Assembly (NCBI RefSeq): GCF_003053845.1
Contig: NZ_QAYG01000002.1
Span: 62,001-126,000, forward strand
Reading direction: 5' to 3'
From: Breoghania corrubedonensis
GTDB lineage: Bacteria; Pseudomonadota; Alphaproteobacteria; Rhizobiales; Stappiaceae
DNA: 64,000 nt
A model generated the notes under the pieces. The model searched no databases, had not been told where the DNA came from, and worked only from the letters and a program-made list of their open reading frames with translations. Below are positions 26,046 through 35,430 of this stretch, piece by piece; within the stretch, counting starts at the first letter, position 1, and each line of letters starts with the position of its first letter. The translations under genes were made by a program, and so were the position numbers.

Positions 26046-26957
26046 TCAAGTCGCGGAATTGGCGGCGGTGACAACGAATTCGCAGGTGACGCAGACGGGG
26101 CATTCCCCGGGTGCGAGCCAGCCTTCGAAGACGCGGCCATCCATATCGACGACCAAGATCCGCAGCCGCGCGGCCTCCGGGTCCGCAGCCGCGTCGTAAC
26201 ATCCCTCAAGGACGACGAATTCGGAGGCGTAGGACCGCATCGCCGGTCCCTCCTCGAAAATCGCGCCATTGAGGCTGCCGATCCCCCGGATTTCCGCCCG
26301 CGCAAAGCCCTCATCCCGGCAGATGGCGGCGAGCGCGGCACAGACATCCTGATTGGGCCGCAAGGTCACGGCGAGACCGTCGGGATCCCGCGCATCCCCT
26401 GCCTCGTCGCTGCCGGTTTCGCTGTTGTCGTTACCCGCGCCGGCCGCAGCGGCTTGCGCGGCAAAGAGCCGGAAGCAGGTTTCGGGATCGTCCTGCGAGA
26501 TGAAGGCGGCGCCGTGAAGGCCTGTCCCACGCACCTCGATCGGAGCCGCCGCGCGGCTGTCCGGGCACAGCAGGTGCCCCATCTCGACGGGACCGCCCTT
26601 CGCCTGCCAGCTTCCGTGACAATGGACGAAGGTCTCTCCGTCACGCCAGCCGACAATCGCTCCGGCGAACAGAACCCGCCCGCCCGCATCGTGCTGCACG
26701 GTTGGAGAATACCACGCGGCGTGTCGGTCATCGGGCGCGGCGGCGGGCATGACGAAGGCGAAGGGCGAAAGCCGCCCCCCGTCGAATTCGATATAGGCGC
26801 TGTCGCAGCCCGAGGCGCGAAGCCCACGTCCCAGCCCCTCTTCCACGGTTTCACCCTCTTCGATGGTGAAGGCGATGGGCCGCGTCCGGGCATGCGCCCG
26901 GGCATCGCGGCGCGCGGCGGCCGGACCCGGATGACGGATCGGCGGGTTCAACGGCAT
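26046..26957 (-). CDS. Tandem PPC (DUF296) domain protein
   Basis: A 303-residue protein with two PPC-type domains. Domain 1 (about residues 75-165) shows the canonical ETFVHCHGSWQ and EMGHLL, the His-bearing strand of bacterial PPC proteins. Domain 2 (about 190-300) has the same order (EIRGIGSLNGAIFEEG, EFVVLEGCYD, GRVFEGWLAPGECPV) but lacks the His. Bacterial PPC proteins form trimers; function is poorly known. It is the last gene of the acyl-CoA operon, 64 bases after the synthetase. Confidence 0.75.
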   Translation of the reverse strand: MPLNPPIRHPGPAAARRDARAHARTRPIAFTIEEGETVEEGLGRGLRASGCDSAYIEFDGGRLSPFAFVMPAAAPDDRHAAWYSPTVQHDAGGRVLFAGAIVGWRDGETFVHCHGSWQAKGGPVEMGHLLCPDSRAAAPIEVRGTGLHGAAFISQDDPETCFRLFAAQAAAAGAGNDNSETGSDEAGDARDPDGLAVTLRPNQDVCAALAAICRDEGFARAEIRGIGSLNGAIFEEGPAMRSYASEFVVLEGCYDAAADPEAARLRILVVDMDGRVFEGWLAPGECPVCVTCEFVVTAANSAT

Positions 26958-27021
26958 GACGTTCTCCTCCTCGCCCGCATGGCGCGGGCCTCCCTTTCTT
27001 GTGCGGCGGTCAGCGCCTTTT

Positions 27022-28644
27022 TCAGGCTTCCTCCGACAACCGCAACAGTCCGCGCGCCTCCAGGGTCTCGCGCACCAGTTTCTTGGTGATCTTGCCGTAG
27101 GCGGACTTGGGCATTTCCTCCAGAAAGAAGATCTGCTTCGGGATCTTGTAGCGCGAGACCTTGGCCGCCAGCAGAGCGGCGATCTCGTCCTCGCTCACGT
27201 TCGCGCCTGGCTTGGCCACACAGACCGCGATGCCGACCTCCCCCCATTGCGGATCGGGAATGCCGAGCACCGCAACCTCGCTGAGGCCGGGGTGCAGCAG
27301 GATCTTTTCCTCGATCTCGCGCGGATAGATGTTGGAGCCACCCGAAATGTACATGTCCGACGCGCGGCCCGTGATGAAGAGGTATCCCTCCTCATCGAGA
27401 TGGCCGAGATCGCCGGTGCGAAACCATCCATTGCGAAAGGCCTTCGCATTGGCCTCGGGATTGCGGTAGTAGCCCGCAAAGACGCCGGGGCCGATGACGC
27501 AGATTTCCCCCGTCTCACCCGGCGCCAGGATCGTGCCGTCGTCGGCCTGGATCGATACCTCCATCCCCGTGCGCTCATATCCGCAGGTGCCGGGGCGCGC
27601 GGCCGGCGTATCCCCGAGCGTGTGGGCATGGGCCGGCAGACAGGTGATGTTGCCGGTCACCTCGCCAAGGCCATAGTATTGCACCAGCACCGGCCCCAGC
27701 TTCACCAGCGCCCGCTTCTGATCCTCCCGGTACATCGGCGCGCCGGCATAGATGATGTAGCGCATGGAACTGCGGTCGAATTCATCCACTGCGGGATGCT
27801 CGATCAGCCTTTTCACGATCGTCGGCACCGTGAACATGGTCGAGACACGCCAGCGCTCGACCAGCCTCCACACTTCGGCCACATCGAAATTGGGCGAGCC
27901 CGGCAGGATCGTGGCCACCCCCGCAGCGACCTGAGTCAACTGGTGAACCCCCGCGCCGTGCGACAGCGGCGCGACCACGATCGAACGGTCGTGTTCGGTC
28001 AGCCCCGGCATCAGGTCGCACAGATGGTTGGTCACGACATAGGACATCTGTCCGTGCGTGAGAACGGCAGCCTTCGGCCGGCCGGTCGTACCGGAGGTGA
28101 AGAAGAACCAGCACGGATGGTCGCGTTCGACCGGCGCGTCGGGCACGCGAGCGCCCAGATGCGCCGAAACGAGGTCGTCGTACTCCTCGCCGAAATCCGA
28201 CCCGCCGATGGAGATGACGAATTGCGGCGGTGTCGCCAGCGCAAGGCAGGCGGCGACGTGATCGGGAAATTCCGCGCCGCAGATCATGCCCTTGGCGCCG
28301 CTGGCCTCGGCCAGGTAGGCCACTTCGTCCGGCGTCTGGCGGAAATTCGTGGGCACCCAGACCGCGCCGAGACGGAAGCAGGCGAACATGGACTCGAACA
28401 TCTGGTTGCAGTTCTGCGACTGGACCAGCACCCGATCGCCCTTGGCGATATCGAACCTGTCGCGCAGTGCCTGCGCCATGGCGTCGATCCGGGTCTCGAA
28501 TTCCGACCAGGTCCAGACCGCCTCGCCGAAGACGAAGGCGGGTTTGTCTCTCTGGCGCCGCGCCGCCCGCGTCACGAAATGAGCGAGGTTCGCCACCTTG
28601 ACCGAACTCGGCCCGAAGTCCGGATCGAAATCGAAGGCGCTCAT
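27022..28644 (-). CDS. Acyl-CoA synthetase (AMP-binding, class I adenylate-forming)
   Basis: A 540-residue ligase activating a carboxylic acid with ATP and CoA. The phosphate loop is FFTSGTTGRPKAAVLTH, the A5 motif is YYGLGEVTGN, the A7/A8 hinge is GWFRTGDLGHLDEEGYLFIT with GGSNIYPREIEEKI, and the catalytic Lys lies in KSAYGKITKKLV. The substrate is not readable. With a thiolase upstream, two dehydrogenases and a TRAP acid importer nearby, it probably starts beta-oxidation-like degradation of an imported acid. Confidence 0.92.
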   Translation of the reverse strand: MSAFDFDPDFGPSSVKVANLAHFVTRAARRQRDKPAFVFGEAVWTWSEFETRIDAMAQALRDRFDIAKGDRVLVQSQNCNQMFESMFACFRLGAVWVPTNFRQTPDEVAYLAEASGAKGMICGAEFPDHVAACLALATPPQFVISIGGSDFGEEYDDLVSAHLGARVPDAPVERDHPCWFFFTSGTTGRPKAAVLTHGQMSYVVTNHLCDLMPGLTEHDRSIVVAPLSHGAGVHQLTQVAAGVATILPGSPNFDVAEVWRLVERWRVSTMFTVPTIVKRLIEHPAVDEFDRSSMRYIIYAGAPMYREDQKRALVKLGPVLVQYYGLGEVTGNITCLPAHAHTLGDTPAARPGTCGYERTGMEVSIQADDGTILAPGETGEICVIGPGVFAGYYRNPEANAKAFRNGWFRTGDLGHLDEEGYLFITGRASDMYISGGSNIYPREIEEKILLHPGLSEVAVLGIPDPQWGEVGIAVCVAKPGANVSEDEIAALLAAKVSRYKIPKQIFFLEEMPKSAYGKITKKLVRETLEARGLLRLSEEA

Positions 28645-29810
28645 TTCACCCGCTCCAGGATCGACACATAGTTGGCGACAGCGGCGCCGCCCATGTTGAA
28701 GACGCCGGCAAGTTCGGCGTCCGGGATCTGCATCTCGCCCGCCTCCCCCATCAACTGCATGGCGGCAAGCACGTGCATCGAAACGCCCGTCGCGCCGATC
28801 GGGTGCCCCTTGGCCTTGAGACCGCCAGACGGGTTCACCGGCAGCTTGCCGTCCTTGCGCGTCACGCCTTCGCGGATAACCCGGTCACCCTGGCCCGGGG
28901 CGGCCAGCCCCATGGCCTCGTATTCGATCAGTTCGGCAACGGTGAAACAGTCATGCGTCTCCACGAGGTCGAGATCGTCGAGCGTCAGGCCGGCCGCAAC
29001 GAGTGCGCCGGACCATGCGCGGCGGGCGGCGTCGAAGGCGGTCGGATCGCGCCGGCTGAGCGCCAGAACATCGTTGCAGTGGGCGCGGGCCCGAAAGCCG
29101 ATTGCGCGCGAGAGGTCCGCCGCCGTCTCGGCGTCGGCAAGCACCAGCGCCGCCGCGCCGTCGGAAACGAGGGAGCAGTCGGTCCGCCGCAAGGGCGCCG
29201 CGACATAAGGGTTCTTGTCCGAAACGGTGTTGCAGAACTCGAACCCGAAATCCTTGCGCATATGCGCGAAGGGGTTCGCGCAGCCATTCGCGTGGTTCTT
29301 GGCCGCGATCATCGCGAGCGCGTCCGACTTGTCGCCGTGCTTCTGGAAATAGGTGCGCGCGATGGCGCCGAAGACCCCGGCGAAACCGCCCTCGATATCG
29401 GCCTCTTCCGGGCGGTAGCAGGCGCCCAGAAGAATGTCCCCGATCTCCGCCGTGGGCAGCGCGGTCATCTTTTCCGCCCCCACGACCAGCGCGATCCGGC
29501 CGCGCCCCGATTCAATGAAATCCATCGCGCCGTAAAGCGCCGCCGATCCCGTGGCGCAGGCATTTTCAAAGCGTGTCGCAGGGGTTGAGGCAAGCCCCTC
29601 ATGCACCATTCCCACCAGTGCGCCCTGGAAGTCCTGCTTCGAAAAGCCGTTGTTCATCACACCCACGAAGATGCCGTCGACGGCCTCCGCCCCGACGCCT
29701 GCGTGCTCCAGCGCTTCGGCCACCACCTCGGCCATCAGCGCCTCTGTCGAGGGCGCCGCGCTCTTGCCGAACTTGCCGTGATGCCAACCTACGATCTGTG
29801 CCTTGTTCAT
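28641..29810 (-). CDS. Thiolase-superfamily acetyl-CoA acyltransferase (SCP-x type)
   Basis: Starts MNKAQIVGWHHGKFGKSA at 29810 after GGAGATCAGC and gives 389 residues. The nucleophile Cys is in FENACATGSAALYGA, the His is in ETHDCFTVAELIEYE, and GGLKAKGHPIGATG is the C-terminal catalytic loop of SCP-x-like thiolases. It cleaves a 3-ketoacyl-CoA. It overlaps the IclR gene upstream (ATGA) and the synthetase downstream (ATGA), a tightly coupled operon. Confidence 0.9.
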   Translation of the reverse strand: MNKAQIVGWHHGKFGKSAAPSTEALMAEVVAEALEHAGVGAEAVDGIFVGVMNNGFSKQDFQGALVGMVHEGLASTPATRFENACATGSAALYGAMDFIESGRGRIALVVGAEKMTALPTAEIGDILLGACYRPEEADIEGGFAGVFGAIARTYFQKHGDKSDALAMIAAKNHANGCANPFAHMRKDFGFEFCNTVSDKNPYVAAPLRRTDCSLVSDGAAALVLADAETAADLSRAIGFRARAHCNDVLALSRRDPTAFDAARRAWSGALVAAGLTLDDLDLVETHDCFTVAELIEYEAMGLAAPGQGDRVIREGVTRKDGKLPVNPSGGLKAKGHPIGATGVSMHVLAAMQLMGEAGEMQIPDAELAGVFNMGGAAVANYVSILERVK

Positions 29811-30634
29811 GCTGATCTCCTCCCCGATCCCATCCCGGCGGAAGCTCCGCGCGGGGCGAACATGCGTTCCAGTTTCTGTGCGATGTTGCGCTCCTCCGCG
29901 CGCAGCCACGCCACGATTTGCTCCTGTCGATCCGGCCCCATCCGGCTGTCGATCGCAGCGACGCTGAGAGCCCCGGCGAGACGGCCGTCGGGATAGCGGA
30001 CGGCGAGCCCGACGGCCCAAGAATTGGCCAGAACCAGCCCCGGGTTGAGCGAGTGTCCCTGTGCCCGCGTCTGGCGGATCTGGTTCCAGATCACTTCGGG
30101 CGTATAGGCGGGAAAATCCGCGACAAGCGCCGCGGCATTCTCGCTCAGCACGTGCTCGATTTCCTCGTCGGGCAGTTCGGCCAGAAGCGCGGCCGACCCC
30201 GCGCCCACGCCGAGCGGGTGCTGAGCCCCCGCCTGAAGCACGTGGGTGCGGATCGGGAAATTCCCTTCCTCGCGCTGAAGACAGACCGAGTATCCCCGCC
30301 GCATGACCGAGAAGAAAGCGGTGTCGCCACTGAGGTCCGCCAGTCGCCGCAGGCTTTCACCCGTGATCTCCAGCAGGCCATGCCGTCCGGTAGCCAGCGC
30401 GCCCATGACGAAGGCCTCCTCGCCAAGATGGTAGTCCCGCGTCAGGTCGTCCTGCTCCACCAGCCCGGCGCGGATCAGCGCCAGCATCAGCCGTCGCGTC
30501 GTCGGCTTGTTCAGGCCGCTCTCCGCCATGAGGCCTGACAGCGAAATGCCGCGCGCAGCGTTACGCCGGACAATCGCAAGTAGTCCGAGTGCCCGGTCCA
30601 CGCTCTGTGCACCCGAAATCTTCTCCTCCGCCAT
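29807..30634 (-). CDS. IclR-family transcriptional regulator
   Basis: An ATG at 30634 following GAGGGGGTTG gives 275 residues. The N-terminal winged HTH (residues 8-75: QSVDRALGLLAIVRRN, LNKPTTRRLMLALIRAGL) and the C-terminal effector GAF-like domain (GGAxSAALLAELP-like GVGAGSAALLAELPDEE, SVAAIDSRMG) define IclR. It heads the thiolase/synthetase/PPC operon and is divergent from a dehydrogenase gene. The shared intergenic region carries palindromes that recur at the TRAP operon. Confidence 0.9.
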   Translation of the reverse strand: MAEEKISGAQSVDRALGLLAIVRRNAARGISLSGLMAESGLNKPTTRRLMLALIRAGLVEQDDLTRDYHLGEEAFVMGALATGRHGLLEITGESLRRLADLSGDTAFFSVMRRGYSVCLQREEGNFPIRTHVLQAGAQHPLGVGAGSAALLAELPDEEIEHVLSENAAALVADFPAYTPEVIWNQIRQTRAQGHSLNPGLVLANSWAVGLAVRYPDGRLAGALSVAAIDSRMGPDRQEQIVAWLRAEERNIAQKLERMFAPRGASAGMGSGRRSA

Positions 30635-30657
30635 CAACCCCCTCGTTGCAGTATTTA

Positions 30658-30672
30658 TCCATAATATGGACC
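30658..30672. promoter_or_regulatory. Operator candidate A for the IclR regulon
   Basis: TCCATAATATGGACC. TCCATA-A-TATGGA is a perfect 13-bp palindrome 24 bases before the IclR start. Its reverse complement GGTCCATATTATGGA matches sites at 30776 and 35549 almost exactly. Confidence 0.6.
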
Positions 30673-30775
30673 AATGGATATTGAACCTGATCCATTATTA
30701 TTTACTTTTTCAATTGTGAAAACCCTTTTCATAGAACTTATTTTATCCGATGCTACCGCTGCATCCAGAACAATA

Positions 30776-30789
30776 GGTCCATATTATGA
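30776..30789. promoter_or_regulatory. Operator candidate B for the IclR regulon
   Basis: GGTCCATATTATGA, identical over all 14 bases to 35549-35562. It is 19 bases upstream of the dehydrogenase start, overlapping the probable promoter or leader. The divergent layout with site A suits control of both transcripts by one dimeric regulator. Confidence 0.6.
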
Positions 30790-30807
30790 CGTACGGGAGG
30801 TGGAGAC

Positions 30808-31605
30808 ATGGCGGGACGTGTGGAGGGGAAGACAGTCCTGATAATCGGCGGAGGATCTCCGAAGGACGGGCTGAACAATGGCAAGGCGGCGGCACTGCTT
30901 TACGGGCGCGAAGGCGCGCAACTGGCGATCGCCGACCGCGACACGGAAGCGGCGGAGCGCACCTGCGCAGCCGTTCGCGCCGAAGGAGGTGAGGCCATCG
31001 CGCTGACGGCCGACGTGACGGACAGCGCCTGTCTTGCCCATGCGTGCAGCGCCACCCATGCCGCCTATGGACGGATCGACATCGTGCACAACAACGTTGG
31101 CATCGCCGAGACCGGCGGCCCGGTGGAGACATCCCAGGAAAGCTGGGACCGGGTGATCGCGGTGAACCAGACCGGCATCTTCCTTGTCTGCAAGCATGCG
31201 ATCCCCTTCATGCTGGACCAGGGCGGCGGCGCGATCGTCAACATCTCCTCGGCCGCCGCGCTCCGCTGGATCGGATTTCCCTACGCCGCCTACACGGCAT
31301 CGAAGGCCGCGGTTCTGGCGCTGACGCAGAACATCGCGCTGCAATATGCGGGACAGGGCATCCGGGCCAATTGCGTCCTTCCCGGCCTGATGGACACGCC
31401 GATGATCCGCGAGCCGCTTGCCGCCCGCTATGGCGGCGAAATCGACACGATGATCGCCAGGCGCAATGCCCAGAGCCCGACCGGCAACATGGGCGACGCC
31501 TGGGATACGGCCTATGCCGCGCTCTTCCTCGCCTCGGACGAGGCGCGCTACGTCACCGGCACACAGATCGTCGTCGACGGCGGCCTGACCCAGCGCTGTG
31601 CCTGA
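30808..31605 (+). CDS. Short-chain dehydrogenase/reductase
   Basis: A 265-residue SDR using NAD(P). The cofactor glycine motif is extended (IGGGSPKDGLNNGKAAA), as in a subset of SDRs. The catalytic tetrad is visible in IVHNNVGIAE, NISSAAALRW and YAAYTASKAA, and the C-terminus has VTGTQIVVDGGLT. The ATG follows GGAGGTGGAGAC. It is transcribed away from the IclR gene and probably oxidises a hydroxy intermediate of the same pathway. Confidence 0.9.
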   Translation: MAGRVEGKTVLIIGGGSPKDGLNNGKAAALLYGREGAQLAIADRDTEAAERTCAAVRAEGGEAIALTADVTDSACLAHACSATHAAYGRIDIVHNNVGIAETGGPVETSQESWDRVIAVNQTGIFLVCKHAIPFMLDQGGGAIVNISSAAALRWIGFPYAAYTASKAAVLALTQNIALQYAGQGIRANCVLPGLMDTPMIREPLAARYGGEIDTMIARRNAQSPTGNMGDAWDTAYAALFLASDEARYVTGTQIVVDGGLTQRCA

Positions 31606-31664
31606 CCGCGCAATGACCGCGCGACGCGCCTGGCGAGACGGACGGCGCATCGCCGCCCACCCCG

Positions 31665-32423
31665 TCAGACCCTGAGGCCGGCATTGATGAAGCCGCCGTC
31701 GACGGCCAGAACCTGCCCCGTAACGTAGCTCGCCCGGGGCGACAGCAGGAACGCCACCACCTCGGCCACTTCGGCGGTCGTGCCGTAGCGCCGCATCGGT
31801 ACACGGTCGCTCCATTGCGCCCGGATCTCGGGGCCGTGAACCTGCCGCGCCAGCGGCGTATCGATCGGGCCGGGGGCAACCGCGTTGACGCGGATACCCT
31901 GCGCGCCCATCTCGGTCGCCATGACCTGGGTCATCAGGTTCACCGCGGCCTTGGAGGCGCCATAAGCGCTTCGCCCGCGGTTGCCCGTCAGCCCGGAAAC
32001 GGAAGAGATGTTGACGATACTGCCGCCGCGCCCCTTGGCGATCCAGTGCCGCGCCGCCGTGCGAGCCACCTGAAACGTCCCCACGAGATTAACGTTCAGA
32101 ATGCTGCGGAACTGGTCCGACGGCGTGTCGACGGCCAGCTTGTCCGTCGCGATCCCGGCCGAATTGACCACCCCCGACAGATCGTCGCGCTCGCAGACCT
32201 TTGCGAACGCCGCTTCGACAGCCGCCTCGTCCGACACGTCGCAGGTCAGCGCACGCTCTGCCGGAAGGCCAAGCTGATCGCATGCGGACGAAAGCACGTC
32301 GCCGCGCAGATCCATCAGATAGACGTCCCACCCCTCGGCATGAAGCCGCTCCGCGGTGGCCAGGCCGATGCCCGAACCGCCCCCGGTCACGACCACCGCC
32401 CCGGCCTTGCTGGCTTCCAACAT
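31665..32423 (-). CDS. Short-chain dehydrogenase/reductase (FabG-like)
   Basis: A 252-residue classical SDR. Cofactor motif VTGGGSGIGLATAERL, GVVNSAGIAT, catalytic ISSVSGLTGNRGRSAYGASK and C-terminal VTGQVLAVDGGF. The ATG follows GGGAGGTAAGTTC. It is 61 bases downstream of the TRAP permease gene on the same strand and convergent with the other SDR. It is likely a 3-hydroxyacyl-type dehydrogenase for the imported substrate (inference). Confidence 0.9.
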   Translation of the reverse strand: MLEASKAGAVVVTGGGSGIGLATAERLHAEGWDVYLMDLRGDVLSSACDQLGLPAERALTCDVSDEAAVEAAFAKVCERDDLSGVVNSAGIATDKLAVDTPSDQFRSILNVNLVGTFQVARTAARHWIAKGRGGSIVNISSVSGLTGNRGRSAYGASKAAVNLMTQVMATEMGAQGIRVNAVAPGPIDTPLARQVHGPEIRAQWSDRVPMRRYGTTAEVAEVVAFLLSPRASYVTGQVLAVDGGFINAGLRV

Positions 32424-32484
32424 GAACTTACCTCCCGCTGGCTCTCTGCCCCGCGCGCCCCCTGACCGAAGTGACCGATCGGCT

Positions 32485-34356
32485 TCAAAGGAAGCCGATC
32501 GAGAACCACGGAACGGCCGCTATCAGGACCACACCCAGGAACAACGCCACGAGATATCCGACGATCGGACGCATCCCTTCATCCGGATTGACCTGACCAA
32601 TGACGCACGCCGTGTAGTAGCCAACCCCGAAAGGCGGCGCGAAGAGACCGATGCCCATCGAGAGGATGACGACGATCGCGTAATGCACCCCGTTGATGCC
32701 CACCATCTCGGAGATGGGGAAAAGCAAGGGACCGAACAGAACAATCGCCGGAATCCCCTCCAGCACGCTGCCGAGGATGATGAAGACGACGATCGACACC
32801 GCCATGAAGCTGACGCTCCCGCCCGGCAGCGTCGACATGAAGGTCGCAAGCTCGGCGGAAAAACCCGATTGCGTCAAAGCCCAGCCCATCGCCGTCGCCG
32901 CGCCGATGATGAAGAGGATCGCGCCCGACAGGCTCGCGGTCCCCACCAGAATGGGATAGAGGCGGCGCCAGTCGAACTCGCGATAGACCAGCAGGCCGGC
33001 GACAACGGCATAGACGATGCCGATGGTCGAGACCTCCGTCGCGGTGGCGACGCCCTCGACCACCGCGGCGCGGATCACGAAAGGAAGGACGAGCGCGGGC
33101 AAAGCGATCACGAAGCTGCGCCCGATCTGCCGCGCCGTGGCCCGCTTGATCCTCGACATGTCCTCGCCCCGGGTCCGCCACCAGGCGACGATCCCCAGCG
33201 CAATCGCGAGAACCACGGCCGGCACCAGCCCGCCGGTGAAGAGCGCCGAGATCGACACCCCCGTCACCGACCCGATGGTGATGAGCACGAGCGAAGGCGG
33301 AATGGTCTCCGACATCGCACCGGAGGCCGAAAGGATGGCGACCAGTTCGCCGGGCTTCGATCCGCGGCGCTTCATTTCGGGAAACAGCACCGGCGCGACG
33401 GCCGCCATGTCCGCAGCCTTGGCACCGGAGATCCCCGAAACGAGGAAGATCGCGCCCAGGAGAACATAGTTCAGCCCGCCCCGGATATGCCCCACGAGAT
33501 TGGCCAGAAAACCCACCATCGCCCGCGCCATGCCGGTCATCTCGATGAGATAGCCGAGCAGCACGAACAGCGGCACCGCCAGAAGGATGAGCGAGGACAT
33601 GCCGCCGTCCATCCGCCCCACGATGATCGACAGCGGGATGTGCGTGGTGAGGGACAGGTAGGCAAAGGTCGCAAGCCCGAAGGCAAAGGCGATCGGAACG
33701 CCCGCAAAGATCGCCCCGGTGAGGAAGATGACAAAGAAGATCACCAGATTGACGTTGCCCAGCGTCGCGAAGACCGGCTGCAGCAGGACGAGGATACCTC
33801 CGATGACGAAGAGGGAGACGACCGCCCCCAGCACCATCAGCGGGCTTCCCACCTTCAGCATCCGGACCAGAGAGATCAGGATCATCAACGTCGAGGCGAC
33901 CGGAAGCGCAGCCGCACGCCAGGCCGCCGAGATGCCGAGCCCCGGCGACGTGACAATCACCTCGTGCAGGGCGAAACTGTAGGAGGGCTCAAGGATCAGT
34001 GCGACGAAGGCGGCCGCCGTGACCACGGCGATCACCTCCGCGAAGGCCTGTTTGCGGGGCGACAGCATGCCGACGATCGCCGTCATGCGCATATGCGCGC
34101 CGTTTCGCAGCGCGATACAGGTTCCCAGCAGGCCGAGCCAGAGAAAACAGAGCGAGGCAAGTTCGTCCGACCAGACGAAGGGCCTTTCCAGTACATACCG
34201 TGCGGTGACGCCCGCAAAGAGCACCACCACCTCCACAATCACCAGGATGACCGCCGGGATCTCGATCACGTAGCCCAGCAGCCTGTCGACGCGGTCGAGC
34301 CAGGGCGAACGCACGCCCAGACCCACCGCAGGTCGGTCGACCAATACCTCGCCCAT
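32485..34356 (-). CDS. TRAP transporter fused permease (DctQ-DctM)
   Basis: The ATG at 34356, four bases after the binding-protein stop, gives 623 residues. Residues about 20-175 are the small four-helix DctQ part (ITARYVLERPFVWSDELASL-like region, split as GVTARYVLERPF and VWSDELASLCFLWLG). From about 200 the large DctM part follows with GVPIAFAFGLATFAYLSL, SGAKAADMAAVAP and SASGAMSETIPPSLV. The two subunits are fused, a recognised variant. It imports carboxylates using the ion gradient together with the binding protein upstream. Confidence 0.92.
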   Translation of the reverse strand: MGEVLVDRPAVGLGVRSPWLDRVDRLLGYVIEIPAVILVIVEVVVLFAGVTARYVLERPFVWSDELASLCFLWLGLLGTCIALRNGAHMRMTAIVGMLSPRKQAFAEVIAVVTAAAFVALILEPSYSFALHEVIVTSPGLGISAAWRAAALPVASTLMILISLVRMLKVGSPLMVLGAVVSLFVIGGILVLLQPVFATLGNVNLVIFFVIFLTGAIFAGVPIAFAFGLATFAYLSLTTHIPLSIIVGRMDGGMSSLILLAVPLFVLLGYLIEMTGMARAMVGFLANLVGHIRGGLNYVLLGAIFLVSGISGAKAADMAAVAPVLFPEMKRRGSKPGELVAILSASGAMSETIPPSLVLITIGSVTGVSISALFTGGLVPAVVLAIALGIVAWWRTRGEDMSRIKRATARQIGRSFVIALPALVLPFVIRAAVVEGVATATEVSTIGIVYAVVAGLLVYREFDWRRLYPILVGTASLSGAILFIIGAATAMGWALTQSGFSAELATFMSTLPGGSVSFMAVSIVVFIILGSVLEGIPAIVLFGPLLFPISEMVGINGVHYAIVVILSMGIGLFAPPFGVGYYTACVIGQVNPDEGMRPIVGYLVALFLGVVLIAAVPWFSIGFL

Positions 34357-34360
34357 CGGT

Positions 34361-35377
34361 TCAGGCCAGCTTGCCGACGGCCTGCTCCAGCAGCCCCCAG
34401 GCTGTCGGGCCGAACTTTTCCTGCCAGGTCTCGTAGAACTTGGCGCTGCGCAGCTTCTCGCGGAACGGCCCCGCCTCGGGCGAGTTGAAGGCCATCCCCT
34501 CTTCCTGAAGCGTCTCGGCAAGCGAGGCGTTCAGCGCTTCCACATCTGCGCGCTCCTTGACGGCTGCGGCGTTCAGGTGCTTGGCCACGACATTGCGAAT
34601 GTCCTCGGGCAGCGCCTCCCAGCGCTCCTGATTGGCGAGGAACCAGAAGCCGTCCCACATGTGGTTCGTCATGGAGCAGTATTTCTGCACCTCGTAGAGC
34701 TTGGCCGTCTGGAGGATGGCCAGCGGGTTCTCCTGCCCCTCGACGACGCCGGTCTGAAGGGAGGTGTAGACTTCCGAGAAGTTGATCGAGGTGGGAGCCG
34801 CGCCGAACGCCTCGTACATCGAGGTCCACAGCGGGCTGACCGGAACGCGGATCTTGAACCCCTCCAGGTCGGCCGGTGTCTCGATCGGCTTGCTCCGCGA
34901 GGTCGTCTGCCGGAAACCGTTGTCCCAGATCTTCTCCATGGCGAGGATGCCGTATTTGGAGATCTCGCCGCGGACATGGGCGCCCAATTCGCCATCCATC
35001 GCCTTCCACACCGTGCCGTAGTCGGGAAAGGCGAAGCCCACTCCGTTGATCGCCGTGACCGGAACGAGGGTCGACAGGATCAGACCGGAAAGGGTGAAGA
35101 ATTCCACCGCACCGGCGCGCAATTGGCTCAACGTCTCGGTATCCCCGCCGAGCTGGCTGCTCGGGAAGATCTGGATCTTCATGTCGCCGCCGGTCTCCTC
35201 GGCGATGGCATCGGCGGCCTCCTTGGCGCGGATGTTCAGCGGGTGCGAGAGCTGCAGGTTGTTCGCGTATTTGTAGTTGAACGAGGCGGCTTCCGCCCGG
35301 CGGATTCCGGGCATTGCCAGCGCCGCCGCACCGCCAAGCGCAGTCGTGACGAAAGTTCTGCGAGAAAAATTGGACAT
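34361..35377 (-). CDS. TRAP transporter binding protein (DctP-like)
   Basis: An ATG at 35377 after GGAGGAGCAT gives 338 residues with a Tat-type signal (MSNFSRRTFVTTALGGAAAL). The mature protein has KEAADAIAEETGGDMKIQIF, SQLGGDTETLSQLRAGAVEF and GFKIRVPVSPLW, where the Arg of KIRVP typically clamps the substrate carboxylate. It is the first gene of the TRAP/SDR operon, preceded by palindromes shared with the IclR control region. Confidence 0.9.
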   Translation of the reverse strand: MSNFSRRTFVTTALGGAAALAMPGIRRAEAASFNYKYANNLQLSHPLNIRAKEAADAIAEETGGDMKIQIFPSSQLGGDTETLSQLRAGAVEFFTLSGLILSTLVPVTAINGVGFAFPDYGTVWKAMDGELGAHVRGEISKYGILAMEKIWDNGFRQTTSRSKPIETPADLEGFKIRVPVSPLWTSMYEAFGAAPTSINFSEVYTSLQTGVVEGQENPLAILQTAKLYEVQKYCSMTNHMWDGFWFLANQERWEALPEDIRNVVAKHLNAAAVKERADVEALNASLAETLQEEGMAFNSPEAGPFREKLRSAKFYETWQEKFGPTAWGLLEQAVGKLA

Positions 35378-35430
35378 ATGCTCCTCCCAAGCAGCAATGG
35401 CGCCCGGTTTATCCAGTGCGCCGCCGTAGT

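Noticed and set aside
32356-34488. A 710-codon + strand frame opposite the TRAP permease
   Set aside because: Translation is almost entirely charged repeats (His, Arg, Asp, Glu), the expected mirror image of a hydrophobic permease.
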